Part shown: positions 1 to 14,383 of the stretch, piece after piece
How the letters are laid out: each line of letters starts with the position of its first letter
Position numbering within the stretch: the stretch's first letter is position 1
NCBI GenBank assembly: GCA_016932785.1
Contig: JAFGCJ010000003.1
Location: 1-40,970, forward strand
Length of the DNA stretch: 40,970 nt
DNA from: Candidatus Dojkabacteria bacterium
GTDB lineage: Bacteria > Patescibacteriota > Dojkabacteria > SC72 > JAFGCJ01
Reading direction: 5' to 3'
Notes under the pieces: generated by a model
What the model was told of the DNA's origin: nothing
What the model saw: only the letters and a program-made list of their open reading frames with translations
Databases searched by the model: none
Position numbers and translations under genes: made by a program

Positions 1-2645
<2,645 letters not shown>

Positions 2646-2746
2646 GTGTGTTCTATTCAGTTATGAATGTGCAAATTCTGGAACACCATCCCCATACATT
2701 AAAAAACAAATGGCCTAACCCAATGTACGGTTCAAAGATGTACCTA

Positions 2747-2810
2747 TGGAGCCGAACGGATTCGAACCGCTCCTAGTTCTGCCCAGACCGAAGTCCGCAG
2801 AAGGCCCCCA
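2747..2810 (-). ncRNA. tRNA-like element with T-arm and acceptor stem but no recognisable anticodon arm
   Basis: Minus: TGGGGGCCTTCTGCGGACTTCGGTCTGGGCAGAACTAGGAGCGGTTCGAATCCGTTCGGCTCCA. Acceptor GGGGCC/GGCUCC + A; T-arm AGCGG-UUCGAAU-CCGUU; a UUCUGC...GCAGAA hairpin with an inner GAC-UUCG-GUC replaces the D/anticodon region. Confidence 0.65.
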
Positions 2811-2827
2811 TTTTATAAAGATCTTTC

Positions 2828-2901
2828 TGGAGCTGGGTGGACTCGAACCACCTACCTCTTCATTGCAAATGAAGTGTTCTAGCCTGATGAACTACAGCCC
2901 C
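2828..2901 (-). tRNA. tRNA-Ala(TGC)
   Basis: Minus: GGGGCTGTAGTTCATCAGGCTAGAACACTTCATTTGCAATGAAGAGGTAGGTGGTTCGAGTCCACCCAGCTCCA; anticodon loop TTTGCAA, G3:U70 pair; CCA not encoded. Confidence 0.95.
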
Positions 2902-2950
2902 ATCTTATTAATCTACCTGCACATATCCTTTTCCTGCATAGAAAAACAAA

Positions 2951-3027
2951 TGGTGGGCGCACCTAGAGTCGAACTAGGGACCTCAGTCTTATCAGGACTG
3001 CGCTCTAACCAACTGAGCTATGCGCCC
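2951..3027 (-). tRNA. tRNA-Ile(GAT)
   Basis: Minus: GGGCGCATAGCTCAGTTGGTTAGAGCGCAGTCCTGATAAGACTGAGGTCCCTAGTTCGACTCTAGGTGCGCCCACCA; anticodon loop CTGATAA; CCA encoded. Confidence 0.96.
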
Positions 3028-3210
3028 GCATCGGAAATCCCGCCGTCCAATTCAGACTTAGACCTTTTCCCGTCCGACTATCCAGGGCAATATATAAGTC
3101 CACCTTCAATTAACACTTCACTATAAAAAGAGCAATCGCGCGATCAAAGTATATCTCAACAACATGCTCCTTGATCTCCAAAAAGTGGTAGTTAGTAGAT
3201 CACTCCTTAG

Positions 3211-4777
<1,567 letters not shown>

Positions 4778-5064
4778 ATTGTCACACTGGAACTAACTCA
4801 CGTTAGATCCAGGATTTATTACAACGTTTGTACGTTATAAGGCCGAAAACAGATAAATCTGTAATCGGAATTTTTGGGTTAAAACTACATAACTACCACT
4901 TTTTGACTTTCAAGGAGCAATCTTTACCACAAGCTCGCTTATATCATACAGCCCAAACAGAGTCAATAGAAACATGCCCGGAAAGCAGTTTCCCACCATT
5001 TCAAGTTTTAAAATCTGGAATAAAATCACAAGTGAAAACCTGTGAATCTCCCATCCCAATAACT

Positions 5065-5094
5065 ATTATATCACATAGAACAGCGCCTTTTCAA
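5065..5094 (-). promoter_or_regulatory. Putative sigma70-like promoter for the rRNA operon
   Basis: Minus: TTGAAA-N18-TATAAT, about 290 nt upstream of 16S. Confidence 0.55.
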
Positions 5095-5134
5095 ACGCCT
5101 AAACATATATTTCCAAGTTCTAAATATCTACCTT

Positions 5135-5560
5135 CTATCTCTTTCTTTGCATAGACTTAACTCTTTCAATTTCTTCCTCATTCAACCTTCCCAGGAGCTC
5201 CCTCACATCACATATTCTGGAGATTAATTCATTATTCAGTTCTAAATTTTCTGTCAACTCGGGAAGTTTTTCGTTAGCAATAGAGACTGCAAGGTCCTGA
5301 CACCAGTTCGTCACAGTACAGAACACGTTTACCCATGAATAACACACCAGCGCCTGGGGTAAACCTTCATCTCCAAGCATTTCTAACTTTTCAATCATAG
5401 CATGATCATTCCCCGAGATCCTATAATCAGCGGCTATCTCATAAAGAATTCCCCCCGACCTGGCTTCTCTGGCAACAATATCTAAGCATTCAATCTGAAT
5501 CGAGAGAACTTCCTGATGGGTTTCGCCATTCTTTATAACATCTCCGCAACTCATAGACAT
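5135..5560 (-). CDS. Hypothetical protein
   Basis: 141-aa ORF with no competing long ORF; no family recognised. Confidence 0.6.
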   Translation of the reverse strand: MSMSCGDVIKNGETHQEVLSIQIECLDIVAREARSGGILYEIAADYRISGNDHAMIEKLEMLGDEGLPQALVCYSWVNVFCTVTNWCQDLAVSIANEKLPELTENLELNNELISRICDVRELLGRLNEEEIERVKSMQRKR

Positions 5561-5610
5561 AGTCCTAAACTTAATTCAAAAAACACACTTCAAAAAATGA
5601 AGAGATTATA

Positions 5611-6636
5611 CTAATGTTGCAGCTTTTTAACACCTCTAAGCATAAACCCCCTACCCTTAAGAGTAATAAGATGACAATACGGAGGCTTATCCCTTAATTT
5701 TTTCCGTATCCTAGAAATAGCTTGAGAAATTGCCCAATCAGAATATTTTGCTCCGTAGTCTTCCTTCCATAGAATTCGTCCAATATTTTCCCTCGTAGTA
5801 ACTTTAAAATTATTTTCGACCATGAATTTTAAAAGGTCTAGTTCGGCAACCGAAAGTGTCTCTTGCACCCTTTTCCCATCGTGATAAATTTCCCCGGTAC
5901 TGAAATCTACCTCAACTCCAGAATCTCGAACCACCACACTATTATTCCCCAGATCTTCTACTTCAGAGAGGCTTGTCAAAATATCTTCCATTTCCTTACT
6001 ATCACTTTTCTTTTTTCCAGGTTTCAGGTCGACTACTCGTTGAGAAAATACAAACAGCTTGCGAACTGCCTTACACTTTTTCTTTAGTCCGTCAACAAGT
6101 TCTATTGCCACAAGATTCTCCAAAAAGAGATCTGAAACTTTCTTTATGAAATTAATATCAGACTTCGTAAACTTCACCTTCTTTTTACCCACCATAATCA
6201 TTGCATATAGAGTTTCGTCATAGAAAACGGGAAAAGACAGGAACTCACGAAAGCCAAAGATCTTAGCCATCCTAATAAATGCCTTATGCACACTCTTACC
6301 ATGCAATGATTCTGGATTTGCAAGACAACACAAAAGATCATCTGTAATTACATATTTCTTGGTCTTGTAGCTTTTAGCAAAAAGATGCTCCCCCTGAACA
6401 AGATCATACGTGAGAGAATCCATAGGTTCATTAACAATTCTCATAAAATCAGAAATCACACGAGAGGGTCCATACAAACGAGGATTAACGAGAAATCCAC
6501 CCTCAGTATCAAAAATTACTACAGCAAGAAAATTATCCCAAGACGTAAGAAGTCCTCCCGCAAGATCTATCACCTTGTTCTTATTACCAAATTGACTATC
6601 CTGACTTCCAGCTATTTTGGGGGTACCTTTACTCAT
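5611..6636 (-). CDS. GAF-like sensor plus OmpR/PhoB-type winged-helix DNA-binding protein
   Basis: C-terminal VDFSTGEIYHDGKRVQETLSVAELDLLKFMVENNFKVTTRENIGRILW...AISQAISRIRKKLRDKPPYCHLITLKGRGFML matches the OmpR-type wHTH pattern; the N-terminus looks GAF-like. Confidence 0.75.
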   Translation of the reverse strand: MSKGTPKIAGSQDSQFGNKNKVIDLAGGLLTSWDNFLAVVIFDTEGGFLVNPRLYGPSRVISDFMRIVNEPMDSLTYDLVQGEHLFAKSYKTKKYVITDDLLCCLANPESLHGKSVHKAFIRMAKIFGFREFLSFPVFYDETLYAMIMVGKKKVKFTKSDINFIKKVSDLFLENLVAIELVDGLKKKCKAVRKLFVFSQRVVDLKPGKKKSDSKEMEDILTSLSEVEDLGNNSVVVRDSGVEVDFSTGEIYHDGKRVQETLSVAELDLLKFMVENNFKVTTRENIGRILWKEDYGAKYSDWAISQAISRIRKKLRDKPPYCHLITLKGRGFMLRGVKKLQH

Positions 6637-6671
6637 GAATTAATAATAAATGATAAATTCAGTAACAGACT

Positions 6672-8498
6672 CTACTTCTGTTCATCATACATTTCGGTTA
6701 TCTCTTTAACACTCGTGGCATCCTCCGGCTGCTTATCCCTTTTCCACACCTTAAGTCGAGGAAACCTAAGAGCAAATCCCGTCTCATCTCTACCCGCTCC
6801 AGCGGTATGGATTGGGCTCTTAGTAATCTCATCTGCCTCAATAGTAGACACAATCTGAGGATAAACCCACTGATCAGGAACAAGAGATTTTTCCACATTT
6901 ACCCTCTTCGGCTTGGAATTTGATTTTATATCATCAAGATCCTTCTTAATTTCACGCCATTGATCATCAGTAATCCCAGTCCCCACTTTGGCTATACTAA
7001 CAAATTCATCGCTTGAGGAATCATATACTGCTCCCAAAAGAGCACCGATACCAAAATCTGCCTGACGACCTCTTCCGAAATAATACCCTAGAATAACAAT
7101 ATCAATTGAATCTGCTAGATGCCCCTCAAAGGCTCTCTTCATCTTGATCCAGTCAAAGCCCCGTTTCCCGGGCTTATAGTAAGAGTTTGGGTCTTTAATT
7201 ATTACACCCTCAAGGCCTTGTGATATATTCTGTTGAAAGATTTCTTCAAGCCCTTTGGCACTCTCCACCTTGTAGCTGCTAGACTCGATGATTGTATCCT
7301 CTTTTCCAACAATATCAGACAGTGTACCAATCCTTTCTTGATTGCCTTCATGCATAAGGGTCCTACCATTAAGGTATAGTAAATCAAAAACAAAAGCCTT
7401 CACCGGAACACGCTCTGCCGCACCCTTAATATCATACTTCCTCTTCCTAATCATCGTCTCCTGAAATGGGGAAAACTCTCCGGTAGAGTCATCGTATCCA
7501 ATAACCTCAGAGTCGAGAACAGCGGATTCTACCTTAAGCTTACCCGCCGCATCGACCACTTCAGGAAACATATCTGTCATATCTTCAAGATTTCTTGAAA
7601 ACAACCTTACCCGTTTTTCTTTTATACTATCGGCAAACATCCCCTGCTGATCAGATTCTCTTTTACCCCAATATTTCCACCAAACCCTATTTTCAAAAAG
7701 ATTGTTCGACTCTTTACCAATATGTATCTGGCATCTCAATCCATCGAACTTGGGTTGCACAATTGCCTCAGGAAATCTATTCATAATTGACTCCGCATCT
7801 TTCTCCCTCTCAACAAGCATTGAAGCCACAGGAACCCCAGGTATTATATCGACACTCCTGAGCCCGGAGATTCCCTTTTTAAGATATAGGGAAACAACAT
7901 GCCCAAGGTCTGAACTTACACCATAAGCTCTTTCAATCTCATCTCTGTCACTTTTATCCCCTTTTATAGCAACAGAAACGGCATCCAATACGGTCTTACT
8001 GCTACACCCAAGCCTGAGTTTTTGGGCAAGAATTCTTGCTACATATTTTGCTTCAACAGGAGACAGACCAACAAATAACTTGTGCATCTTCTGATTGCGT
8101 ATATCCACAGACCCTACTCCCTCAACAAGTGCCACCCCCCAAAGAGAATCATACACCTCCTTAATACTCATACCCTTACCTCTACTCACTGCTTTCCCCA
8201 TCAACTCAGAAGCTACAAGACCCAAGTCTCCACTTTCATTAAAGATATCCTTTGCGGATTTACGCAATCCAGCAGAAATACGGATCCCATCAAGAACCTT
8301 CAAAAGGAGCTTATTGGCAACGTTAAACTCTACCGGTACAAACATAGGAACGACCCGACCCACAAGTAAGTAAGAGACAATTGCCGACTCTTCAGACGAG
8401 CAATGACCATATAGGTCGGCAAGAATATCCGTCATTTCTAGACGCGAAGCGGTAGCTTCTATTTTTTCGAAAAAGCCTCCCAGCTCTTTAAATTTCAT
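6672..8498 (-). CDS. ATP-dependent DNA ligase (archaeal/eukaryal-type)
   Basis: Motif I QPKFDGLRCQIH (KxDGxR), VLDSEVIGYD, GLEGVIIKD, WIKMKR; 608 aa. Confidence 0.93.
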   Translation of the reverse strand: MKFKELGGFFEKIEATASRLEMTDILADLYGHCSSEESAIVSYLLVGRVVPMFVPVEFNVANKLLLKVLDGIRISAGLRKSAKDIFNESGDLGLVASELMGKAVSRGKGMSIKEVYDSLWGVALVEGVGSVDIRNQKMHKLFVGLSPVEAKYVARILAQKLRLGCSSKTVLDAVSVAIKGDKSDRDEIERAYGVSSDLGHVVSLYLKKGISGLRSVDIIPGVPVASMLVEREKDAESIMNRFPEAIVQPKFDGLRCQIHIGKESNNLFENRVWWKYWGKRESDQQGMFADSIKEKRVRLFSRNLEDMTDMFPEVVDAAGKLKVESAVLDSEVIGYDDSTGEFSPFQETMIRKRKYDIKGAAERVPVKAFVFDLLYLNGRTLMHEGNQERIGTLSDIVGKEDTIIESSSYKVESAKGLEEIFQQNISQGLEGVIIKDPNSYYKPGKRGFDWIKMKRAFEGHLADSIDIVILGYYFGRGRQADFGIGALLGAVYDSSSDEFVSIAKVGTGITDDQWREIKKDLDDIKSNSKPKRVNVEKSLVPDQWVYPQIVSTIEADEITKSPIHTAGAGRDETGFALRFPRLKVWKRDKQPEDATSVKEITEMYDEQK

Positions 8499-8502
8499 GA
8501 GA

Positions 8503-8940
8503 CTAAATTCTGAAGTATTCTGTAGCTCGAGTAGAACCCTTCCTTCTAATTAATCCTTTCTTCTCAAGCTTAACCATATCTCTTCTCAATGTCCGTGTTG
8601 ATACACCAGATATGGTTTTCAGCAGATCAGATATTGAAGTTGGAGAATCCTTACCTAACATCGAGATTATTTCCTTCTGTCTCGCAGTAAGATCCGAAGT
8701 ACCTGACACAGGTGAAGATTCTTCAACAGATAACGTTTTAAGATTGACCCTTCTATCCTTTTTTCTACCACCGTCATTCGAATCCCGCCCAGTCTTTCCA
8801 TTTTTCAACCTATCTTTCACCTCGCGGCCAGATTTGGTAAGTTTAAGAAAAACATAATAACCACCAAGAAGAAAAACGGCAGCCCAAATAAACGTCGAAA
8901 TCACAATTCTAAAAACTCCCCTAGCTTTCTTTTCCATCAC
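8503..8940 (-). CDS. Membrane-anchored DeoR-like HTH protein
   Basis: N-terminal TM segment (VISTFIWAAVFLLGGYYVFLKL) and C-terminal ARQKEIISMLGKDSPTSISDLLKTISGVSTRTLRRDMVKLEKKGLIRRKGSTRATEYF; 4 nt upstream of the ligase ORF. Confidence 0.75.
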   Translation of the reverse strand: MMEKKARGVFRIVISTFIWAAVFLLGGYYVFLKLTKSGREVKDRLKNGKTGRDSNDGGRKKDRRVNLKTLSVEESSPVSGTSDLTARQKEIISMLGKDSPTSISDLLKTISGVSTRTLRRDMVKLEKKGLIRRKGSTRATEYFRI

Positions 8941-9127
8941 TCACATTATACTGAACCACGATCTGACATTCAAGAAAAGACCCTGGTCTGTTACCACCGC
9001 GTGACATAACGTAGGTGTTTCACGAGAATTGTCTTTTGTGGATAAGTTTTGCTTTCACAATACCTCTATATTGCATTATACTCGGTTCGGAATTATACAC
9101 GGTTACGCAATTTCGGAATAGCAAGGA

Positions 9128-9300
9128 AAAATTTGAGAACCCGCTGGAAGATGAAGATGGCTGTGCCCCACAACCCTTCAATCTTTACATCTATGTGCAC
9201 CAATTCTAAACAATCACATTATTTGATTGGTGCTAATCCCTAGCGACCAGCGGGTCTCAAGAAGGAGGAGGAAACTCAAACATGAGTTCCCAGCGCAATA
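9128..9300 (-). ncRNA. Candidate structured non-coding RNA, no known family recognised
   Basis: 12-bp closing helix (9135-9147 with 9245-9258, one bulged A), an inner compound helix at 9148-9185, a second hairpin at 9197-9233 and an outer hairpin at about 9270-9290. On the minus strand the closing helix is followed by AAATTTTT. Confidence 0.5.
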
Positions 9301-9352
9301 GTACTATAGGATGAAGATAAATACAATCGTAGAATATGTTAAAAATGTGTTC

Positions 9353-12127
9353 CTATTTTGCTTTTACCAAAGACTTTCCTTTACCTATCTCAATTTCCAA
9401 CGGCACACTTAGATCTACTACATTGCACATTATTTCCTTAACGGCATCTACAACCTTTCCTGCATCGCCAGCACTACTTTCAAATACCAACTCATCATGT
9501 ATTTGAAGAAGTAAACTTGCATTAATCTCATTCTCAAAAAGCCATCTGTTAATCTCAACCATGGCTATTCTCATAATATCCGCCGCAGTTCCCTGCATGG
9601 GAAGATTGATTGCCTCACGTTCAGAGGCCTCCCGAACAATCCTGTTTCCAGACTTAACCCCGGGTATGTATCTTCGGCGGCCCAAGAGAGTCTCAACATA
9701 GCCATTCTTTCTCACAAAAGAGACTATACCTTCCATAAAATCCTTAACACCAACATATTTTTCGAAATACTCATTAATATAAGTTGATGCATCTTCACGC
9801 CCGATCCCAAGCTGCTCAGACAATCCAAACGGTGATAAACCGTACAAAACCCCAAAATTAATTGTTTTAGCAAGCCTCCGGTCATCGATATCAACATCTT
9901 TTTCATCTTTACCTAGAATTCTTGCGGCGGTAGAAGAGTGAAAATCCTTACCACTCTCAAAGTCCTCCATCATTAATTTATCCTTAGAAAAATGCGCCAA
10001 AATTCTAAGTTCTATCTGAGAATAATCTGCAGAGATAAGAGTCTTTCCCTTTGGAGCGATAAACATTCCCTTTATCTCCTTCCCAAGATCTGTTCGTGTC
10101 GGAATGTTCTGTAAATTCGGATCCTGGGAGGAAAGCCTTCCCGTAGTAGTAACTGTTTGCTTAAATGTAGAATGAATTCTCCCATCAGATGATTCCCTCG
10201 AATACTTCAAAAGGGGTTCTACATACGTACTATTTAACTTCACCATTTCACGATATTTCAATACACTTTTCACACATGGATGTAGATCTTTAAGCTTCTC
10301 TAAAACAGAAACGTCAGTTGAGTAGCCTGTCTTCGTCTTTTTTTGAACAGGTAGCCCTAATTCCTCGAAAAGCACATCCCCCAACTGCCTAGTCGAGCTT
10401 ATATTGAACTCATGACCCACACTGTCATAAATTTCTTTCTCCGCCTTGGAAATCTCAGAGTCGAGATCCTTCTTTTTTGTCTCAAGCATGTGGCTGTCAA
10501 TCAAAATACCAACCTTACTCATCTCTGCCAATACTACCGTCAAAGGGGTATCATACTTTCTAATACATTCCAATCCTACAGGCTTACCTAATGGATCTCT
10601 TATTAACCTTATAGTTTCTAACTGCTCTCCCAGTTTTTTTCTGAGCGATTCTTGCGTTGCCCAAATCGCATCCAAACAAGAAGCACAGTAGTCCTCAGAC
10701 CCAAGATCCTGATCGGGCAATACAACCGATGCCTCAGAAAATGCTAGGGACCTAATAGAATAATCCCGCTGACCAGTAGATAAATAATACGAGATCAGCC
10801 CAATATCGAGAATTTTCTCTTTCGAAAAATCAAAAATGCCTTTTTTCTCCTTGCGATCCAAGTCGATAACTGAAAAAAGTAACTGGCAATAATCTTCCCA
10901 CCCGTAAGCCGAAGCCTCACAATCAAGACCTCGAAGAAAATCCCAAGTCTTTTTCAGAACTTCACCATCACCAGAATCCTTGCCAAAAAAATACTTTATA
11001 TTTTTGCCATCGTCCACTCCAACCATACAAGCAGCAGAATCTGCTAAAAAAGCAAAAGCTGCTCTCTTAGCTTGCTTTCCTAATTCGGACATTTCGGACA
11101 TTGCAGGCTCGGTTATTGACAATACAACGTTTTTAATTGGATCCGAGGCCTTTACACCATTAGTATTTGCCTCTTCTACACCTGACCCAAACATGCCCAT
11201 CTGCACACCCCCTTCATCTCCTCTGATACTCTCTGGAATTCTCTTCAAGAGAGACCTGAACTCGAATTCCTGGAATTTTTTGACCACCAGACTGTAATCA
11301 AAGTCCCTTAGTAGACAGTCTTCAAGATCGAGATCCAGATCGAGATTTGAGACTATAACAGCTAAATGCTTGCTCATTTTTGCCTGCTCTTTACCCTCCG
11401 ATAAAAGTTTCTTTTGCCTCTCAGTCAGCGATTCAAGATTCTTATAAATATCCTCTATATGTCCATATTTTTTCACAAGTTCCGTTGCAGTCTTTTTTCC
11501 AACACCCTTAACCCCAGGTATATTATCCGACGAATCACCAACTAATGCCTTGAAGTCAGGAATAAACTCAGGTTCAAACCCAAGTAATTTTTTAACCTCA
11601 TCCCTATCAAACATAACAGTATTCTTAAATGATCCTCTCGGCAGCCACACTCTTGTATTCATATCGACCATCTGAAGAAGATCTTTATCTCCAGTAACAA
11701 TAACCTGCTCGAGACCTTGAGATTTCCATTTACCCCTGTCTGTCAACTCTGCGAGAGTACCTAAAATATCATCTGCCTCGTAACCTTCAACCTCAAGAAT
11801 CGGTACATTAAAGGCCTTAAGAACTTCTTTTACCATAGGAATTTGCGCTATCAGCGTTTTATCGGGAGGTTTCCTCTGAGCTTTATACCCGGAAAATTCT
11901 TCATGTCTAAACGTAGGTTTTCCTAGATCAAACGCACATACCAAATACTTTGGCTTCAACTCCTCCAACACACGCATCAACATTAGGGTAAAACCATATA
12001 CAGCGTTCACCTGTACTCCATTAGAAGTCGCAAGTTGAGCAGGAAAGGCATGGAAAGCCCTGTGAATAAGAGAATTAGAATCTATTGCAACAAACCTTTT
12101 CGGATGTGGCTTAACTTTGCTTGGCAC
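9353..12127 (-). CDS. polA: DNA polymerase I
   Basis: 5' nuclease motifs (GYEADDILGTLA, VTGDKDLLQMV) and polymerase motifs (SADYSQIELRILAH, RRLAKTINFGVLYGLS, QIHDELVFE); the middle 3'-5' exo domain looks degenerate. Confidence 0.97.
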   Translation of the reverse strand: MPSKVKPHPKRFVAIDSNSLIHRAFHAFPAQLATSNGVQVNAVYGFTLMLMRVLEELKPKYLVCAFDLGKPTFRHEEFSGYKAQRKPPDKTLIAQIPMVKEVLKAFNVPILEVEGYEADDILGTLAELTDRGKWKSQGLEQVIVTGDKDLLQMVDMNTRVWLPRGSFKNTVMFDRDEVKKLLGFEPEFIPDFKALVGDSSDNIPGVKGVGKKTATELVKKYGHIEDIYKNLESLTERQKKLLSEGKEQAKMSKHLAVIVSNLDLDLDLEDCLLRDFDYSLVVKKFQEFEFRSLLKRIPESIRGDEGGVQMGMFGSGVEEANTNGVKASDPIKNVVLSITEPAMSEMSELGKQAKRAAFAFLADSAACMVGVDDGKNIKYFFGKDSGDGEVLKKTWDFLRGLDCEASAYGWEDYCQLLFSVIDLDRKEKKGIFDFSKEKILDIGLISYYLSTGQRDYSIRSLAFSEASVVLPDQDLGSEDYCASCLDAIWATQESLRKKLGEQLETIRLIRDPLGKPVGLECIRKYDTPLTVVLAEMSKVGILIDSHMLETKKKDLDSEISKAEKEIYDSVGHEFNISSTRQLGDVLFEELGLPVQKKTKTGYSTDVSVLEKLKDLHPCVKSVLKYREMVKLNSTYVEPLLKYSRESSDGRIHSTFKQTVTTTGRLSSQDPNLQNIPTRTDLGKEIKGMFIAPKGKTLISADYSQIELRILAHFSKDKLMMEDFESGKDFHSSTAARILGKDEKDVDIDDRRLAKTINFGVLYGLSPFGLSEQLGIGREDASTYINEYFEKYVGVKDFMEGIVSFVRKNGYVETLLGRRRYIPGVKSGNRIVREASEREAINLPMQGTAADIMRIAMVEINRWLFENEINASLLLQIHDELVFESSAGDAGKVVDAVKEIMCNVVDLSVPLEIEIGKGKSLVKAK

Positions 12128-12156
12128 CTATTTTACGCTGACTACCTATTAGAATT

Positions 12157-14076
12157 TTATTTCTTAACGTCGGGATCTGAACTATTTCCACTGGAGGAAC
12201 TACCCTTGAAGAACGCCTCGAACTCCTCAGCGTCAATTACCTCTTTTTCGAGAAGCAATTCTGCTAGTCCATCCAATTCATCCTTATGCTCAGTCAATAT
12301 GTTTTCAACCTTTTCCTGTTCTTCATCAATAATCCTTTTTACTTCAAGATCAATATCCCTAGCTGTTTCTTCACTATACTCCTTTTTCGTATAGCCATAC
12401 CCCAAATATTTCATTTCATCAAGATCCTCATACTGGACAAATCCTATCTTATCACTCATGCCATACTTGGTAACCATATCCCTTGCCTCCTCGGTTGCAA
12501 CCTTAATATCCTGGGACGCACCTGTTGTTATATCTTTGAACTTTATCTTCTCAGCAACACGACCACCAACAGTTACCGCAATGAATGCCTCCATCTGATT
12601 CCTTGTCCTGTTCTCTCTATCTTTCTTTGGTAAAAGCATTGTCATCCCGCCTGAAATACCTCTCGAGATTATGCTTACACCGTCGACTGGATCTGCATGT
12701 TTCATGTATTTTGCGACCAACGCGTGACCCGCTTCATGATAGGCGGTCATTTTAATATCTTCACTCTCACGTTTTTTACTTTTCCGCTCCGGCCCGTATC
12801 TTACCTTCAGAGCAGACTCCTCTATATCCTTGGATTCTATCTGCTTCTTATCTTCCTTTGCAGCAAGAATAGCCGCCTCATTAAGGGCATTCTCCAGATC
12901 AGCACCGGAAAAACCCACCGTGCGCCGCGCAATCTTGGCCAAGTCCACGTCCTCCGCAAGCTTCTTGTTCTTAGAATGTATCTCCAGTATCTGCTCACGT
13001 TCATGAACATCCGGAAGAGTCAGAACAATATTCCTATCAAACCTCCCCGGGCGCAGTATCGCGGGATCCAAAACGTCTGGCCTGTTCGTAGCGGCAACAA
13101 CAATAACATTAGTTCTGGGCTCCAAACCATCCATCTCCACAAGTATCTGATTCAATGTCTGTTCTGTATTACCACTGTGAAGTGTCGTACCACGTTTCTT
13201 AGCAACAGCATCGATCTCATCTATAAAAATGATGCAAGGAGCCGCCCTTCTTGCCTTTTTGAAAAGGTCTCTTACCCTCGAGGCTCCAGCGCCTACAAGC
13301 ATCTCCTCAAATTCTGATCCAGATGTATGGAAAAACGGAACCCCAGCCTCCCCCGCTACAGCACGCGCAAGAAGCGTCTTGCCCGAACCCGGAGGCCCTA
13401 CTAGAAGAACCCCTTTCGGTATCCTCGCCCCCAGCTTCGTAAACTTACGAGGATTCTTAAGAAATTGAACAACTTCAATCAACTCCTCCTTAGACTCTTT
13501 TATACCTGCAACATCTTTAAATCCAACATCAGACTTCCTTCCCCAGATCAATCTTGCCTTACTTTGACCAAAATCTAATAACTTCCCTCCTGAATTTTGC
13601 ATGCTTCTAACAAAGAGAAATACTCCTACAGCAAGTAGCGCCATAAGAGCAATCGAAACAACATCTACCCAATTTACTTTTGTTACAGGCTCAACGGTAA
13701 CGTTGGCGTCGATATCCGATAGTTTTAAACCTTCCTGTTGAAGACTTTCAATAAAATCTGCTCCTTCAGGAATATATGCAAAAAACTTTTTCCCTTCACC
13801 TATTTCCGATTCATCATCTGTCTCGATGAACACTCTATCCTCCCTTATAGTAACATCCTCTACATTGTCATCCTTAATTTCTTCAATAATATCGGAGATG
13901 CTAACCTTTTCTGCTGATTCGCCCATTGAGCGAAGATAGATATACCCACTAATTAGCATAACAGCAACCAAAACTGCCGAAATCAAGGCACCACTAATGT
14001 TACTACGACGGACTTTCTTGGAGATTACACTAGATTTAGAGACATCTCCCTTATTATTTTTTGAATTTTCTTCCAA
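12157..14076 (-). CDS. ftsH: ATP-dependent zinc metalloprotease FtsH
   Basis: [28 protein letters not shown] region, HEAGH zinc motif, two N-terminal TM segments. Confidence 0.97.
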   Translation of the reverse strand: MEENSKNNKGDVSKSSVISKKVRRSNISGALISAVLVAVMLISGYIYLRSMGESAEKVSISDIIEEIKDDNVEDVTIREDRVFIETDDESEIGEGKKFFAYIPEGADFIESLQQEGLKLSDIDANVTVEPVTKVNWVDVVSIALMALLAVGVFLFVRSMQNSGGKLLDFGQSKARLIWGRKSDVGFKDVAGIKESKEELIEVVQFLKNPRKFTKLGARIPKGVLLVGPPGSGKTLLARAVAGEAGVPFFHTSGSEFEEMLVGAGASRVRDLFKKARRAAPCIIFIDEIDAVAKKRGTTLHSGNTEQTLNQILVEMDGLEPRTNVIVVAATNRPDVLDPAILRPGRFDRNIVLTLPDVHEREQILEIHSKNKKLAEDVDLAKIARRTVGFSGADLENALNEAAILAAKEDKKQIESKDIEESALKVRYGPERKSKKRESEDIKMTAYHEAGHALVAKYMKHADPVDGVSIISRGISGGMTMLLPKKDRENRTRNQMEAFIAVTVGGRVAEKIKFKDITTGASQDIKVATEEARDMVTKYGMSDKIGFVQYEDLDEMKYLGYGYTKKEYSEETARDIDLEVKRIIDEEQEKVENILTEHKDELDGLAELLLEKEVIDAEEFEAFFKGSSSSGNSSDPDVKK

Positions 14077-14186
14077 TGCGAAATAAGAAAAATTTATCTA
14101 TTTATTAGAGAGTATATCACCCTCTACAATATTTTCCGGCCTTCATTAAAGGCAAATAGAATGTACAAATTAAGATCACGCCACTC

Positions 14187-14260
14187 TGGTGATGGAGAGA
14201 TTCGAACTCTCGACCCCAGGTTTATGAATCCTGTGCTCTAGCCAACTGAGCTACATCACC
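14187..14260 (-). tRNA. tRNA-Met(CAT), elongator type (Ile2 not excluded)
   Basis: Minus: GGTGATGTAGCTCAGTTGGCTAGAGCACAGGATTCATAAACCTGGGGTCGAGAGTTCGAATCTCTCCATCACCA. Confidence 0.9.
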
Positions 14261-14383
14261 AGGCTGACGTGACTTCACAGATGATATCTAAAAAGAACCG
14301 AACTGATATTACCAAAAAACCAAAAGAATATGAATATCTCGCTATTTTTCTTAGTAAACTACCGGAAAGGCAAGGAACAGAAA

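Noticed and set aside
9015-9243. Two 64-aa plus-strand ORFs in the polA-HTH gap
   Set aside because: They overlap each other and the structured RNA candidate, and show no recognisable protein features.
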